Assembly (NCBI RefSeq): GCF_905475345.1
Contig: NC_066587.1
Span: 17,185,058-17,249,057 of the forward strand
Reading direction: 5' to 3'
Length of the DNA stretch: 64,000 bases
Source: Vespula vulgaris
Taxonomy: Eukaryota > Arthropoda > Insecta > Hymenoptera > Vespidae
This document shows positions 25,258 through 37,702 of the stretch, piece after piece (the stretch's first letter is position 1; every line of letters begins with the position of its first letter). The notes beneath the pieces were generated by a model. That model was not told the DNA's origin. It ran no database searches and saw nothing but the letters and a program-made list of their open reading frames with translations. Both the position numbers and the translations under genes were made by a program.

Positions 25258-25394
25258 AAGAAGGAGAAGAAGAAGAAGAAGAAGATGAAGAAGAAGAAGA
25301 TGAAGATGAAGAAGAAGATGAAGAAGAAGAAGAAACGAAAGAAGGAGAAGAAGCAGAAGATGAGGATGAGGATGAGGATAAGGATGAGAATAAG
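25258..25394. repeat. (GAA)n/(GAT)n triplet tract
   Basis: About 137 bases of GAA with GAT and AAG variants, purine-rich on the plus strand. Confidence 0.93.
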
Positions 25395-25461
25395 AAGGGT
25401 TTCGTGTCGACGGTACGCAATAGTGAAACGAGTTTTCTCTTCTCTGTTTTTTTTTCTCCAA

Positions 25462-25581
25462 TTTTTTCTTTCTTTCTTTCTTTCTTTTTTTTTTTATTTA
25501 TATTCAAAGACGCGCGTAGAACGACGCCAAAGAGTTAAAGATTTGATTCCTTTCATCCCTCTTCTTTTCTCTCTTTCTCCT

Positions 25582-25616
<35 letters not shown>

Positions 25617-25625
25617 ATCTTTCTT
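25462..25625. repeat. Two (TTTC)n arrays
   Basis: TTTC at 25462-25489 and 25578-25625, with about 90 bases between. Confidence 0.92.
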
Positions 25626-26279
25626 TTTATCTTTTCAACTTGGCGTGCTGCAAAGCTATGTTTACCATAGAAAACACGCGCAATTTTACTTGGGCGAAAT
25701 TTTCAATTGGTAATTAGACGATGTTACTTGCCAGTTGTAAAATGATAGAAAATGATTCTATCGCCTGTGTAAAACTATTACATAGGTATGCATATGCTGG
25801 CACTTAGACATTATGTACTTATTTACGTAAAATAATCGTACGGTATGTTCGAATCGACGGGTTGTCGACTACTATTTTACGATAGAATAGAAATTCGAAA
25901 AAAGTAATAGGACGATAGGATCGATAAAATCGTGATCGCGAATGATCTCTTAGTTTTCGTATACTTTCCGTTTCACATAAAAATATCATCTCGAATTTAA
26001 GGATTTTATCTCGAACCGTTCCAAACTGCCTTCGAAACGGTTCAACTTCGGCTAACTGAGCCAGAAGCTTAGACGAACTGAGACGAACTCGAACGAGTTT
26101 ATCTCGTGAACGTGCAGCGATCGTAAAATCTGCATAAATAGACTTTGATAGACTCGCGTATGTTCTCTTCCTCACTCTTTCTCTTTCCTTTCCATTCTTT
26201 TTTTTTTCGTTCCTCGTTTATCAACGTTCTTATCGTCGATTGGCCAACCTCCGTAACCAAAGGAGAAATTGTTTCGTCG

Positions 26280-26355
26280 TATAAAAGTCGAGAGACAACG
26301 AGGCAGATAGGTCGCGTCCCAACGATCTTTCATCTTGAACGCGAGAAGCGAAAGG
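26280..26355 (+). promoter_or_regulatory. Candidate core promoter with nearby splice donor
   Basis: A canonical TATAAAAG (26280-26287) in unique DNA is followed 68 bases later by a donor-like AAAG|GTACGTG (intron from 26355). A transcript starting about 30 bases past the TATA box would have a short first exon. No initiator match or downstream coding exon was recognised, so this is a weak call. Confidence 0.18.
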
Positions 26356-26631
26356 TACGTGATCCTACACAAAACCCGGTTCACGACTATAATTCCGTCG
26401 ACTACCGTTGTTGTTTCTATGTCGTTGCGTTATCGTCTTAGCACAGACCGATCAGTTAGATCAAATAGTCCGTTAGGGTATAAATGGTTGGAATTGTGCT
26501 ATCCTGGCAAACACCACGGTTTATTATTATCTCATAATCGAATAATAATGCTTGTCTGAAAACGTTCAGTTAGCGAATCTCTTCGATCTTTCTATCATTT
26601 AACACCCGTGTAACTTTCAAGTCACAAGCAT

Positions 26632-26633
<2 letters not shown>

Positions 26634-26674
<41 letters not shown>
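26634..26674. repeat. (AT)n array
   Basis: Forty bases of perfect AT. Confidence 0.95.
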
Positions 26675-26677
<3 letters not shown>

Positions 26678-27018
26678 TTATTTAAATTTTATTTTATTTT
26701 ATCGTCAAAAAATTAATTTCTATTTCATACAAAAAATTTTTCCCACAACCTTCCTACATATACAAATATAAATATAATATAATACGATATAATAATATTA
26801 GGGAATACAAGCGATACAATAAAACGTTCGCAATGTACAATTTCTTGATAAAATACAAAACCAAAAAAGAATCGTTTAATCGTTGCCGTTTAATCGTTAA
26901 ATCGTTCGATACGATATACTTAATATTCTGAATTTGAACTTTCCACTTTCTGCGATGTTTCGAAAAAATTTTATTATATTTCGACGAGGATGGAGAGTGG
27001 AGTGCAAGAGAGAAACAC

Positions 27019-27021
27019 AAA

Positions 27022-27060
<39 letters not shown>

Positions 27061-27078
27061 ATACATACATAAATAAAG
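27019..27078. repeat. (AAAT)n array
   Basis: Eleven AAAT units then CATA/AAAT variants. The minus-strand frame reads Leu-Phe-Ile-Tyr runs, an artefact of the repeat. Confidence 0.95.
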
Positions 27079-28085
27079 AAAATAAAGGAAAGCAAGAAAG
27101 GAAACGAATGACGGGCCAACGTTGTTCAACCTTTTGGAATATACCATAAACAAGAATTCGTTCGATAATGTATTTGAAAGCTCGCACGTTTATTTTAAGC
27201 CGCAATGATCCCTTTTTTATTTTGCGAGAGGGAGTATCTTGGAGGGATTGTATAACCATTGCCCATCCCCTCCTTTCGATCTCACCCCCTTCTTACTCTT
27301 TCTTACTCCTCCTTTTCTTTCTCCTTCTCTTGCTCTTTCCTTTTCTTCTTCCCTTTCTCCTTTTTCTCCCTTTTTCTACTCTTTTGGTTCCCCTTCTCGC
27401 GCAAAGAAAAAATGTATGCGCAAATATATTTCGATGGTCGTGGCTTGCCTTTATGCGCTGGCTTCGCTCGCCAACGGTGGATATGAATTTTCGTGCGCGG
27501 CATGCTCGTGCACATGTATTCCCACCATCGAGCGTCCATATTCTTCTTCCAAGTTTGTATGCAGTGGCTCTCATCTTTCTTATCTTTTTTACGTAATTTA
27601 TGTAAAAGAAAAAAAGAAAAAGAAGGAAAAAGAAAAGAAAAATTTCCTCTCTCTCTCTCTCTTTTTCTCTCTTTCTCTTTCTCTACGTTCTCTCATAAAT
27701 CTTTGTGCAATTTCTTTTTTTTTTCTTCTTTTTTTTCCTTTTTATTATTTCATTTTATTTCCTCTCTCTTTCTCTCTTTTTATGTTGTTTTTTTTTTTTT
27801 TTGATTCGTTCAAATTGATCAATATCGATTGAAAAAAAGATCCTTTAACACGGACGAATTTTTATATCGTCCGAGATTCATAGGAGAGTCTTACATTCTT
27901 GACAGCGTATACAGATATCCATTTTCCTATATTATTGAAGAAAAATAATATACGTAGTTATCGTCGTCGATGAAATCGTACGATCGTTCGATCTCGCAAT
28001 AGAATAATATCGATCGTAATCGTTTATGAAGAATTCTCATTTCGTTGTAATGCTTAAGGTGAAGAAGAAAAAGAAAACGAAAGAA

Positions 28086-28088
28086 GAA

Positions 28089-28128
<40 letters not shown>

Positions 28129-28137
28129 CAGACAGAA
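28086..28137. repeat. (AAAG)n-(GACA)n array
   Basis: About ten AAAG units followed by three GACA units. Confidence 0.94.
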
Positions 28138-28668
28138 TAACAACTTGGCCGCTCCTTTTTCTTTAGAAATATTTTTCTTAGAATAAGATATTAGAAAGAG
28201 ATTGATAAATAGTATAGTCAGACAGATAAATATATATATATATACATGTAGACGAAGGGATGATCATTCTCGATCGTTATTCCCTGTGAGGATCACTGAG
28301 TTTCGATCGATGTGTCATGAGATCTCACGATGGAAGAAGAGCTTAATTCTTAAACGGAGGACAAAGTCGATGGGACAAGAAAGTTTATGTATATGTGTGC
28401 GTACGTGTGTAACAGATAGAGAGAGAGAAAGAGAAAGAGAGAGAAGCTTCCAATGAAAGAATTGTTGACATTCGTATAATATACATTTCATTTGCGTAAT
28501 TAACGCCCTGATATATAGTTACATTTGCAAGTGAACGGAAAGCCATTCATAATACGGGCACTCGGCACTCAACGATTACTCACAGGGCGATACATATCGC
28601 ATGAGATTCGAAAAGAAGGAACGCGTCGGCTCTCATATTCGGTCGTCCACGTCCTCGACTTTTTTTTT

Positions 28669-28703
<35 letters not shown>

Positions 28704-29390
28704 CTCTTTCTGTCTTTCTCTCTTTTTCTTTCTCTCCCTCTCTTTTTCTCGGCTATTTAACGCATCGTTAACGCTCACGCTCCACGAAAATCTTAGCACG
28801 AATTCTTCTCGATCCTCATCGAGGTCGAGGTTTTCTTTTTTTATGTTTCTCGTATCTTCCTTAGATCGTTCTATTTGAGAATGTTTTTTTTTTCTTTTTT
28901 AAGCGAGTCAAAAATTCTTTTTCTCTCTTTTTTTTTTCCTTCTTTATTTCCCTCCCTCTCTATCCGTAATACAAATGGTGTTTGAAACATATATTTTGAT
29001 CAATATCGTCGTAGTATTTGTTTTCATTCTTGGTTTCTTTTTTCCCCCCTTTTTAATTCTATCTTCTGCGAACGCTTCTTTTGATACATTCGAAGTAGTT
29101 AAAAATTATCGGAGGAGTTTTTGTTTCGCTTTTTTCTCCTTCTTTCTTTACAACATATATTCGAAGAGTTTCATCGATAACGTCAATCGAAATAATTCTC
29201 GCTATAGATTCTTTACGATACGTAGTGATTTTCTTTCGTCCGTGTTCTTTTCTTTCTCTGCAAGTTTCGTTTCTTTCTTTTTTCGCTTTAAACACAAATT
29301 TCTCCAGATACGTTCGATGCAATAAGAACGAAATATATGGGGTAACACGTATGGCGAACGGACGAAGGAGTGTGTAGAAAAGCGAGGAGC

Positions 29391-29470
29391 AGGAAGAGAA
29401 GGAGGAGGAGGAGGAGAAGAAGAAAAAGAAAAAGGAGAAGAAGAAGAAGAAGAAGGAGGGGGTGGAGGTG
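29391..29470. repeat. (GGA)n/(GAA)n triplet tract
   Basis: About 80 bases of purine-only triplets on the plus strand. Confidence 0.92.
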
Positions 29471-29523
29471 AAGATGGGAGAGGGTTTAGCACGTTCAACG
29501 TAAGTTTGACATATTAAATTCGT

Positions 29524-29552
29524 AGAAGGAAGGAAGGAAGGAAGGAAGAAGA
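29524..29552. repeat. (GGAA)n array
   Basis: Six GGAA units. Confidence 0.92.
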
Positions 29553-29737
29553 GAGTTAGCTTTCTGTCGAAGGAGAAAACCTCTCTACCAAGAAGGGAAA
29601 GAAGAAAATCGTGGAAGCGAGAAGGATCAAGGATAACTGGGCGATACTTCACGTCTGCCGAGGTATAGTTTTTGTTAAGTCTCGGGGCTAGTCGACGACA
29701 AGAAGAGGACACTCGTGGTTGGTCGCGACGATACGAT

Positions 29738-29776
29738 ACGTAGGTAGGTAGGTAGGTAGATAGGTAGGTAGGTAGG
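29738..29776. repeat. (GGTA)n array, plus strand
   Basis: Nine GGTA/GATA units on the plus strand. This is the same unit as the long CTAC array at 37038, in the opposite orientation. Confidence 0.94.
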
Positions 29777-30195
29777 ATACACCTACAGGAGTTAGACAGA
29801 GAATCGATCGTTCGCGTATCGACCAAAGAAAGAGAGAAACAGAAAGAGAGAAAAAGAGAAACAGACAGAGATCTCGATCGAAATTTTACAAATCGATCGG
29901 ACGGCTTTGCTTTCACGATTTCCACGAATGTTCGTTTCTCGATGTCGTTACAAGAAAACTGAACGGGTGGTTAAGAGGAAGAGAAAAAGATGAAAAAGAA
30001 GAAAACGAAGTAGAAGAGAAACGAGGCGTTTCTCGTTAAAACTCTGCTCGTCTTTCTCTATTTCTCTTCTCGTCCTCATTTAATCGACGATTCGTTTGGT
30101 TTTCCTTCGATCAGCCAGCCATACGGATCGGTCGCAAGGGCCACACATTGAAGTAGTCGCGAGAAGTGATCGTGCTCTGTAGCACGAGAGAAGAG

Positions 30196-30304
30196 ATTCA
30201 AAGAGAGAGAGAAAGAGAGAGAGAGAAAGAGAGAAAGAAAGAAAGAAGGAAGGAAAGAAAGAAAGAGAGAGAAAGAAAGAGAGATTGAGAAAGAGAGGGA
30301 GAGA
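30196..30304. repeat. GA/GAAA-rich tract
   Basis: About 109 bases of GA, GAAA and GGAA, purine-only on the plus strand. Confidence 0.92.
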
Positions 30305-30492
30305 CCAGCGGGGGACACAGTTGATCTTGAATAATTCAATCTTCGTTTGTGAGAAACCGTGCGGCGACGTTAAGAGTAGTGTTGTAGGGTGCAGTAATGC
30401 CGGGGCCTACTAACGAGTCCGAGTTAATCTGGCATACTTGCACTGACAAGCTCAACGTGCCGTAAAACAGGAGCCGCGATGCCATCGGTTGC

Positions 30493-30590
30493 TTCTCCTC
30501 CTCCTCGTCCTCCTCCTCCTCCTCCTCCTCTTCTTCTTCTTCTTCTTCTTCCTCCTTCTCCTCCTCTTCCTCTTCCTCCTTCTCTTCACC
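30493..30590. repeat. (TCC)n/(TTC)n triplet tract
   Basis: About 98 bases of TCC and TTC triplets following a GC-rich unique stretch. Confidence 0.93.
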
Positions 30591-30922
30591 CTTCTCTTTT
30601 TACGTTGAAAAGCCCAGGGCTCAAGACGAGACGACGCACGATCTGTTTGTACGAAGAAGACGAAAGACAAAGAGAGAGAGAGAGAGAAGATACGAAGGAT
30701 CTATTTAATATCCTGACATGCCAGTAAAAGTCTGCTATATAATCGCATAAGGCCAGAGAACAAATTTCATTTTCATTTTTGCAAATAGTTAATGAATCTA
30801 CAAGCGTAGAGAAGTCACGTAGCGTTGTTTAACATTCAATGGACAATTAAAAGGTTGATGGATTCGAGAAGAAAATAACGTTCTCGCGTTGATATCGAGG
30901 TTTAGCGAGAATCGCATTGAAA

Positions 30923-30966
<44 letters not shown>

Positions 30967-31252
30967 AGTAGATCGAGACTGATAAGAAGGAAAATCGCAG
31001 ACTCGCACGGTTAGCGTCGTTAGCTTGTTAACTTGCACGCAACACCTACTCCGGTAGTACCTACTACCGGATGTATGTACCTACCGAGACTCTTTCTCTC
31101 TCTCTCTCTCTCTCCCTCTCTCTCTCTCTTTCTCTCTCTCTGTGTTCTTCCCCTTTTGCCTGAGAACCCTTTTTCTTCTTCTTTTTCTGCTTCCCTCGTA
31201 GTGTATCCATCGAGTTATGTTCGTGGAGAGGATCGACCCTTCTTTCTTTATT

Positions 31253-31256
31253 TTTT

Positions 31257-31308
<52 letters not shown>

Positions 31309-31309
31309 G
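31253..31309. repeat. (TTTC)n array
   Basis: Thirteen TTTC units, nearly perfect. Confidence 0.95.
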
Positions 31310-31666
31310 TTTCATGTTTTTTCTTCTTCCTTTTCCCTTTTTATTTTTTTTTCTTTACTTTCTATTTTATATCTACTCCAAAAATTTCTCCAACCCCTTC
31401 TTTGGTCCCTCTAAATTGGCTAAGTTTACTTTTCTTCCATCATGTCGAGGAGTACTAGCATGAATACGGATGAAAAGAGCTGAATTATTCCTGAATATCG
31501 GTGTTTGATGTATCGATATATATATTTTCTCGAAATGGTCGTAACTTTTCCTGAAAGTTGAAGAAAATCGAAGAAATCGAAGAAACGTACTTACTTTTTA
31601 GTTTAAGGAGAGTGGCAGAGAAAGATATACATAGAGAGAAAGAAAGAGAGAAAGTAGGGATGGAAT

Positions 31667-31708
<42 letters not shown>

Positions 31709-31812
31709 ATGAGAGGGATGGATAAAGATAGAGAGTGATATAAAAGTGAAGGTTGAAGGGTAGGAAAAGCTTATCCATTTGTTTCTTGCTCGAAGTGGAG
31801 AGCGAATAATCT

Positions 31813-31862
<50 letters not shown>

Positions 31863-32373
31863 TATCTCTTTTGTATCTCGTTTGTTGAAGTAACTTCGCA
31901 TTTGTAGGAGATGATCCACGAACTTCCGAGATGTAACAAATTTTTTGTTCTTGTTTTCTCTTTTTTGTTCTTTTTTCTTCCCCACTGTCCCCCTCCAATC
32001 TCTTTGTTATATTTTGTTTCATCTCATAAAATAGCCTCCATTCTCGAATTAGCTCGTAAGCTCTTGGAAAGTATTACGTCGGTGATGATAAATGAATATT
32101 TTTTGAGAATTTTTTTTTCTCCTTTTTTTTCTCTTTTCGAGGTATCTTTTTCTTTATTTATCTCTCTCTCTCTCTCTTTTTATCCCATAAAACTTTTTAA
32201 AATCCTGCGCTGATACATACATATATATATAAACTGTAGAGAATTATTAGAGAAACTTCCAAAAAAGGTGTACAACGACTTTTCTTTCGTTTCGCGAGTG
32301 ATTTCACGTCGCGTATTTTAATAGGATCTGAAAACTCTCTCTCGGCGAACAATGTTCGCGTATTTCGTGTATT

Positions 32374-32412
<39 letters not shown>

Positions 32413-33002
32413 TCTTTCTCCCTCTCTCTATTTCTGTCTCTCGTTTTCTCTTCAAATTTTTCCGAGAAATATCGAATTACGTTAATGGAATTGCGGTATG
32501 GAGTAAGTAGTATAAATCGAGAATAATAAAATCGATGAAAGACGTCGAAGGGAGGAGGAGAAGAGGAGGAAGGTAGGGAGAAGGGTGGAGGGAATAGGGG
32601 GAAGAGCCAAAGGCCGATATGATAAAATAATGGAAAAAAAATACGTAGGTACGTATCCGTGCAACGTATCATTACCAATCTCGATCCTCGTTCGTTGAGT
32701 AGTATTCGTGAAAACGACTTTGATGTCGGTTTAGTTTATGAAAGAAACATGTACATAATTTTTTATGTATTGGTATGTACACGCATATACACTTGTATAT
32801 ATATACATATATATTTATATGTATTTGATTGGTGCAATATATAAAAATGTTTTGATCAACGCTTAAAGATCGTCTTTTATTCGCATTATCGAGGATAACG
32901 TAATAAACGTTAGCCGCGGTATACCTATGTTCGATAGAATCGAATTAAGCTAGAAGCATGCAGAGATCGAGGAGAAGCGAACAAGAGAGAGATAGAGATA
33001 GT

Positions 33003-33003
<1 letters not shown>

Positions 33004-33053
<50 letters not shown>

Positions 33054-33054
33054 G
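33004..33054. repeat. (GATA)n array
   Basis: Twelve perfect GATA units. Confidence 0.96.
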
Positions 33055-33950
33055 GAGATAGAAAGCTAATTTTAATCGGTTTATAGTCAAGCGTATCGAG
33101 TTTTCGGGACGATGATGTACTAACTAGGATACTATTAAATCGCGATCGGAATTTAGTTTGAATTATGTTTGCGCAGGCGCATATCTCGAAGCTGACGTTT
33201 GTATATATCTATGTACGTATGTATATATGTATGTACGTAGGTATCTACATACGTACGTATACATGTATATAGTGTTCAGGATGGCGTAGGATTCGTCGCG
33301 AAATCGTGGCCGGGTTGCGTCGGACACGCGAGATACGCGTATCGGATCGATTCTCCTGGATTACGTCAATAAATTCAGGGATAATTATGGATGTTAATCC
33401 TTTCACGGTTAGCAGGACGTGTATGAGCCACCGAACGTTCGATAAATACCAGAGGAATGCAGACGAGTGGCACAAGGTATTACAAGAAGATCTCTTCTCG
33501 CGTACTCTCTCTTTCTCTCTTTCTCTCTCTCTGTCTCTCTGTCTCTCTCTGTTTTCTCTGAGTGGACTTTAAAGGTACGAGTTGGCCGTTAGTTTTGCTC
33601 CTCGAACCGAATTAAATCGGCTTTCTACACATTTCTACCTTCTATCTCTTTCTCTCTCTCTCTTTCTTTCTCTTTCTCTTTCTCTTTTTTAACGATCGAA
33701 TTACTCGTGAACGTTATTACACCGGTGTAGGACTTTGGCTCCTTCCTCTCTTTAAAAGGTACGCGTGCTCACCACCTTTCATATTACCGATCAAAACATA
33801 GTTTATCTCGACATAGTTCGGAAGAGAGAGTCTCACTTTGGTACCTCATTCTCTGTTAAATTATTATCGGATTATTACGAGTGTATATTTTCATTTCACG
33901 TCGTACTATTCGTAAGCGTATATGTTAACTCAATCGTTTTCGAAAGAAGA

Positions 33951-33956
33951 AAAAAA

Positions 33957-34016
<60 letters not shown>

Positions 34017-34022
34017 AAAAAG
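33951..34022. repeat. (AAAG)n array
   Basis: About sixteen AAAG units. A TTTC-rich tract follows on the same strand at 34047-34070. Confidence 0.95.
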
Positions 34023-35893
34023 AAATCAACTCGATCGTGGACATTTTCTTTCTTCTTTTCTTTCTTTCTTTCTCTATTTCTCGTAATGTCAATATTACTA
34101 TTATCATTTCAATGATCATTATCATTACCATTATTATTTTTTTTTATTTTTCTTTTTACTTTTATTTTCTATTTCTTTTCTTCTTCTTCTTCTTCTACCT
34201 TTTCTTTATTTTTTTTATTTTTGTTTTTTTTTAAACATAATTTACCCTTTCATTTGCATACCGGATTCGCAAAGTAATCGTCTATTTAATTACAAGCACG
34301 GAAGTATCTATCGCGCGTTATCGTATCCCGATGGATCGTACTCGATAGAACTAGAATTACGAGAGGTTAAAGAGATTCGAATCACCTGTTTCTACGAGAG
34401 TGCTCAATGATAGGACTTCACTTCGAAGTGGGCGTGCAGGGATTTATAAAGTTCCGCGGAAAGCCGCGTAAACGAGTCTCTCGCGTACGGCCTTGACTTG
34501 AGCATAGCTCGTACGTATAATTATCGAGAAGGTTATACGAGTGTGCGTACGTGTATTGCTCTCTCTTTCTTACTCTCTCTCTCTCTCTTTCTCTCTCTTT
34601 CTTTCTCTCTTTCTTTCTTAAAGAAACGATCGGATCAATTTCGAGTCGGGCTTTCGAGTTAGTGATTTTAAGAATGATACTTCATCTTTATCTTTATTTT
34701 TGAAATAAAGATAGAAGAAGTGCAGCAAAAGTTTCGGGCCGCAGTAGTTTCTTGTCGTAGAATTCGTGGTTGGATGGGCTCTAACTGTCCTCACCACTAC
34801 CAACATATAAACATCGCACAACTACCACGCCTTTCCTGCGAGCCAAACGAAGGAAAGAAGGCATGCGAGCGTGCAAGACGAATACCTTACCCTCGAGAGA
34901 AAGACCGTGTCTTCTCTTCTTTTTTCTTTTCTTCTCTTCTCTTCTCTTCTCTTCTCGAAGAAGCTGGCTTGAGAAAGAGAAAGAGAGAGAGAAAGAGAGA
35001 AAAAGAGAAAAAGAGAAGATGCTACCGGTCTCTCCGTGCGATCGAGGTAGACTTTTTGGTTCTTTCATGGACTTTCCTAGCCACCTCTCGATCTTCTCGC
35101 TCGCTCGATATATCGTATTAATTAGCGAATGGGACTAATTACTATCGGAGATATGGGCCACGTGGGGAGGCTGGCTGTTCCCGACTTTTACCCCCCACTT
35201 GTTTTTTCTCCTGTTTCTTTTTCTCCCTTTCCCTTTTTTTCCTCTTTTTTTCTTTTCCTCGCCTCCCTTTTTTTCTATCCTTTTTTCTATCTTCTTCCTT
35301 TTCTTCTACTCTTCATCCAGGAAAAATCGAGTGATTTATTTCTATCGTCCCGTTAGAAAGAGACTCCTCGTCGGTAATATCGGATAATTCCAAGAAAGAA
35401 AAAAAAACAAAGATATTAATTTCAGGATAATTAGAATTTTTGTTTCTGAGAAAAGATAAATAAATCAAAGAAAATAACGTAATGTGTAAATGTGCGTGTG
35501 AGGGGTCTTACGTTTTCTTTTCCATTTCTTTTTTTTTTTCCTTTTATTTTCTTCGAAGAACAGAAAGGATCAAGATAGAGTCGAAGATGGAATGCAGACG
35601 TCACTTAATTTCAGACGAACAAAAAGGAAGAAAGGAAATCAAATATTTACAAAGATCTCGTTTCCTTTTTTCGAAAGTACAACGATGAGGATACTATCTC
35701 GTCTCTCGTATCTCTCTCTCTCTCTCTCTCTCTGTTTCTCTTGATTTTCGCTTCTTTCTCTTTCATTTTGTGACGAAGTGGAAACGCGAACAGAAGAAGT
35801 GAAAAAGAGACAAAAAAAGAGAAGAAAAAGAGAGAGAGAGAAGAGAAACTGTTCGGAACGTAGTATAGAGAGATTGGCCCGACCCTGACCGCG

Positions 35894-35940
35894 CTTCCTT
35901 CCTTCCTTCCTTCCTTCCTTCCTTCCTTCCTTGCTTCCTT
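35894..35940. repeat. (CCTT)n array
   Basis: Eleven CCTT units with one GCTT variant near the right end. Confidence 0.95.
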
Positions 35941-36473
35941 ACGAACCGTGAACTTGCGAGAGGGAATTACGGCCCCCGGAATGCCGATAAATTTGGTCGC
36001 CCACGGTAAATGGGAACGTTAAATCGTCCGCCTTCCTTGCTTTTATTTATAACGATCGATTCCATCACTTAATCTTTCCGCACGCCAGAATCCTTGGTAT
36101 TTCGTAGAAAAACTTTAATATCCAGTAGTAAGAGAAAGAAAAAAGAAAAGAGAAGGTGAGGTACGGTGTTACTGGCGAGGGGGTAGTGGTTGAAAAAGGG
36201 AGGGGTAGTAAAGTTAAAGTAATGGTTGGTTATTCGCGATATTCTCGTTTCTTTTCCTTTCTATTCTATTCCGTTACTTTCTTTTCTATGCTTTTTCTTT
36301 TTTGTCTTTTGTTTTAGTTTAATTAAAGTCAAGTAGTCAATCGAGGAAAGTAGTCGAGAGAAACTGGAATCAACGTTTAATAGGATCGAATCATGATCGC
36401 GTGAGAGACTCTTCTGTCAATCTCCATTGTAACTTAAAGAAAAGAAGCAAAAGAAACAAAACGAGAAAGAGAG

Positions 36474-36512
<39 letters not shown>

Positions 36513-36914
36513 GGAATAAAGATGAGAGAACGAATGAAAGAGGAAGAGAGAGAAATAGAATAAAGATGAGAGACGAGTGAAAAAGAGTACGTGTGTGTGA
36601 GAGAGAAAGAGAAGAGAATAGAACAGAATAAAGATGATAGAAAAAGAGAGAAAGAGAAAAATCATATAACGAAGGGTATCAATGTGGGTTATAAAATGTC
36701 GTTCTTGTCTCTACCTTATCTCGGCTAATGTAAGAACGAGGCGTGTCAACGGGATCTACCGTGGTATTATTACGTGGACGGTGAAGTCTCTGGGAGAAAG
36801 AAAGACAAAGAGATAGAAAGAGAGAAACAGAGAGAAAGAAAGAGAGAGAGAGAGACCGCATGTGACCCTTACAAGAGTACGATAAAACGAAAGAGAAAGA
36901 TAGTGGTGGAGTTT

Positions 36915-36941
36915 GGGACGGTGGGGGGTGCAGGGTGGGGG
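36915..36941 (+). other. G-quadruplex motif
   Basis: Four G runs (3, 6, 3 and 5) with loops of 5, 4 and 1 bases, allowing a three-tier quadruplex on the plus strand. Confidence 0.68.
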
Positions 36942-37037
36942 AAACGCAGCTTGACACGCCCTTACGTTAGACCACTCGTTCGCAGGAGAGAAACTTGCAT
37001 AGCTCGCAAAGAGAGTTGATTAAAGTCTCTGTCGCTA

Positions 37038-37205
37038 GTACCTACCTACCTACCTACCTACCTAGCTACCTACCTACCTACCTACCTACCTACCTACCTA
37101 CCTACCTACCTACCTACCTACCTACCTACCTACCTACCTACCTACCTACCTACCTACCTACCTACCTACCTACCTACCTACCTACCTACCTACCTACCTA
37201 CCTAC
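37038..37205. repeat. Very long (CTAC)n array
   Basis: About 40 tandem CTAC units (165 bases), nearly perfect, with one CTAG variant near 37062. On the minus strand this is (GGTA)n, which could form two-tier quadruplexes and repeats the splice-donor-like word AGGTAG. Frames across it read Tyr-Leu-Pro-Thr, an artefact. Confidence 0.97.
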
Positions 37206-37306
37206 TTGCAACTTGTATTTTCAACCTTTTGAACTCGCCAAAAAGGGCGGGGTAAGAGGCGTGCGGTGGAGACGGCCGAGTGTATGGGACGTATGGTGAG
37301 TTCGAC

Positions 37307-37330
37307 GGGGTTAGCGAGGGTGGGGGTGGG
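37307..37330 (+). other. G-quadruplex motif
   Basis: G runs of 4, 3, 5 and 3 with loops of 7, 1 and 1 bases on the plus strand. It lies about 100 bases right of the CTAC array. Confidence 0.68.
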
Positions 37331-37424
37331 TATTCGAAGTACGAGAAAAAGCATACGGATTCGATTGGACGTAGCCGCGAAAGTGCTTTGTAATCGATCG
37401 AATGTTCAATCGAAGAAAAAAGAA

Positions 37425-37546
37425 AAAAAAAAGAAAGAAAGAAAGAAAGAAAGCGTTTCTTACTTTCGTGTCAGTCTCTTACGGACGGACGGACGGACGG
37501 ACAGACAGACAGACAGACGAAGAAACGAACGAACGAACGAACGATC
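37425..37546. repeat. AAAG, GGAC/GACA and GAAC arrays
   Basis: Three short tetranucleotide arrays follow one another: AAAG (37425-37455), GGAC passing into GACA (37483-37517), and GAAC (37523-37543). Confidence 0.92.
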
Positions 37547-37702
37547 TTTTCGATCGACATGAGATAGATACTCGAAGATACGCGTCCATTCCTGACTCCC
37601 TTTTCTTTCCCTTCGTCCTTTTCTTTCTCTCGTTAAAACATTTTAGATTTTGTTTTATTCCGTTTTTTCTTTTCCTTTTCTTTTTCCTTCTTATCTTTTT
37701 TT

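Larger units (their letters stand above)
24095..28085. other. Noncoding DNA with polypurine and polypyrimidine blocks
   Basis: No supported gene. Unique islands: 24095-24190, 24420-24780, 25640-26170, 26220-26630 and 27840-28075. A 118-residue minus-strand frame at 25819-26175 is not low-complexity but resembles nothing I know. Repeats not listed separately: 24330-24360 (CT/CA), 24783-24845 (TTTC/TTC), 24966-25028 (CT/TTTATC) and T/C-rich DNA at 27260-27400 and 27640-27800. Confidence 0.6.
28138..32000. other. Purine and pyrimidine tract-rich noncoding DNA
   Basis: No supported gene. A long minus-strand frame (29059-29925, 288 codons) is held open by T/C-rich and GGA tracts and is judged an artefact. 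Unique islands: 28240-28400, 28500-28660, 29560-29735, 30320-30490 (GC-rich) and 30720-30920. Other tracts: 28674-28742, 30926-30962, 31090-31143, 31625-31707 and 31813-31863. Confidence 0.65.
32001..36890. other. Noncoding DNA with unique islands
   Basis: No supported gene. Main unique islands: 32870-33000, 33060-33480, 33570-33900, 34240-34545, 34690-34900 and 35930-36110. Simple tracts not listed separately: 32377-32430 (CT), 33520-33552 (CT/CTGT), 34560-34620, 34917-34957 (TTCTC), 35718-35741 (CT) and 36476-36510 (GA). Confidence 0.6.

Noticed and set aside
25819..26175. 118-codon minus-strand frame without low complexity
   Set aside because: No similarity recognised, no splice or promoter context; length compatible with chance.
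29059..29925. 288-codon minus-strand frame
   Set aside because: It is kept open by T/C-rich and GGA/GAA tracts, has poly-Phe and poly-Ser blocks and no recognisable domain.
37038..37205. CRISPR-like or satellite array
   Set aside because: The unit is a 4-base microsatellite without spacers; no cas genes; eukaryotic context.
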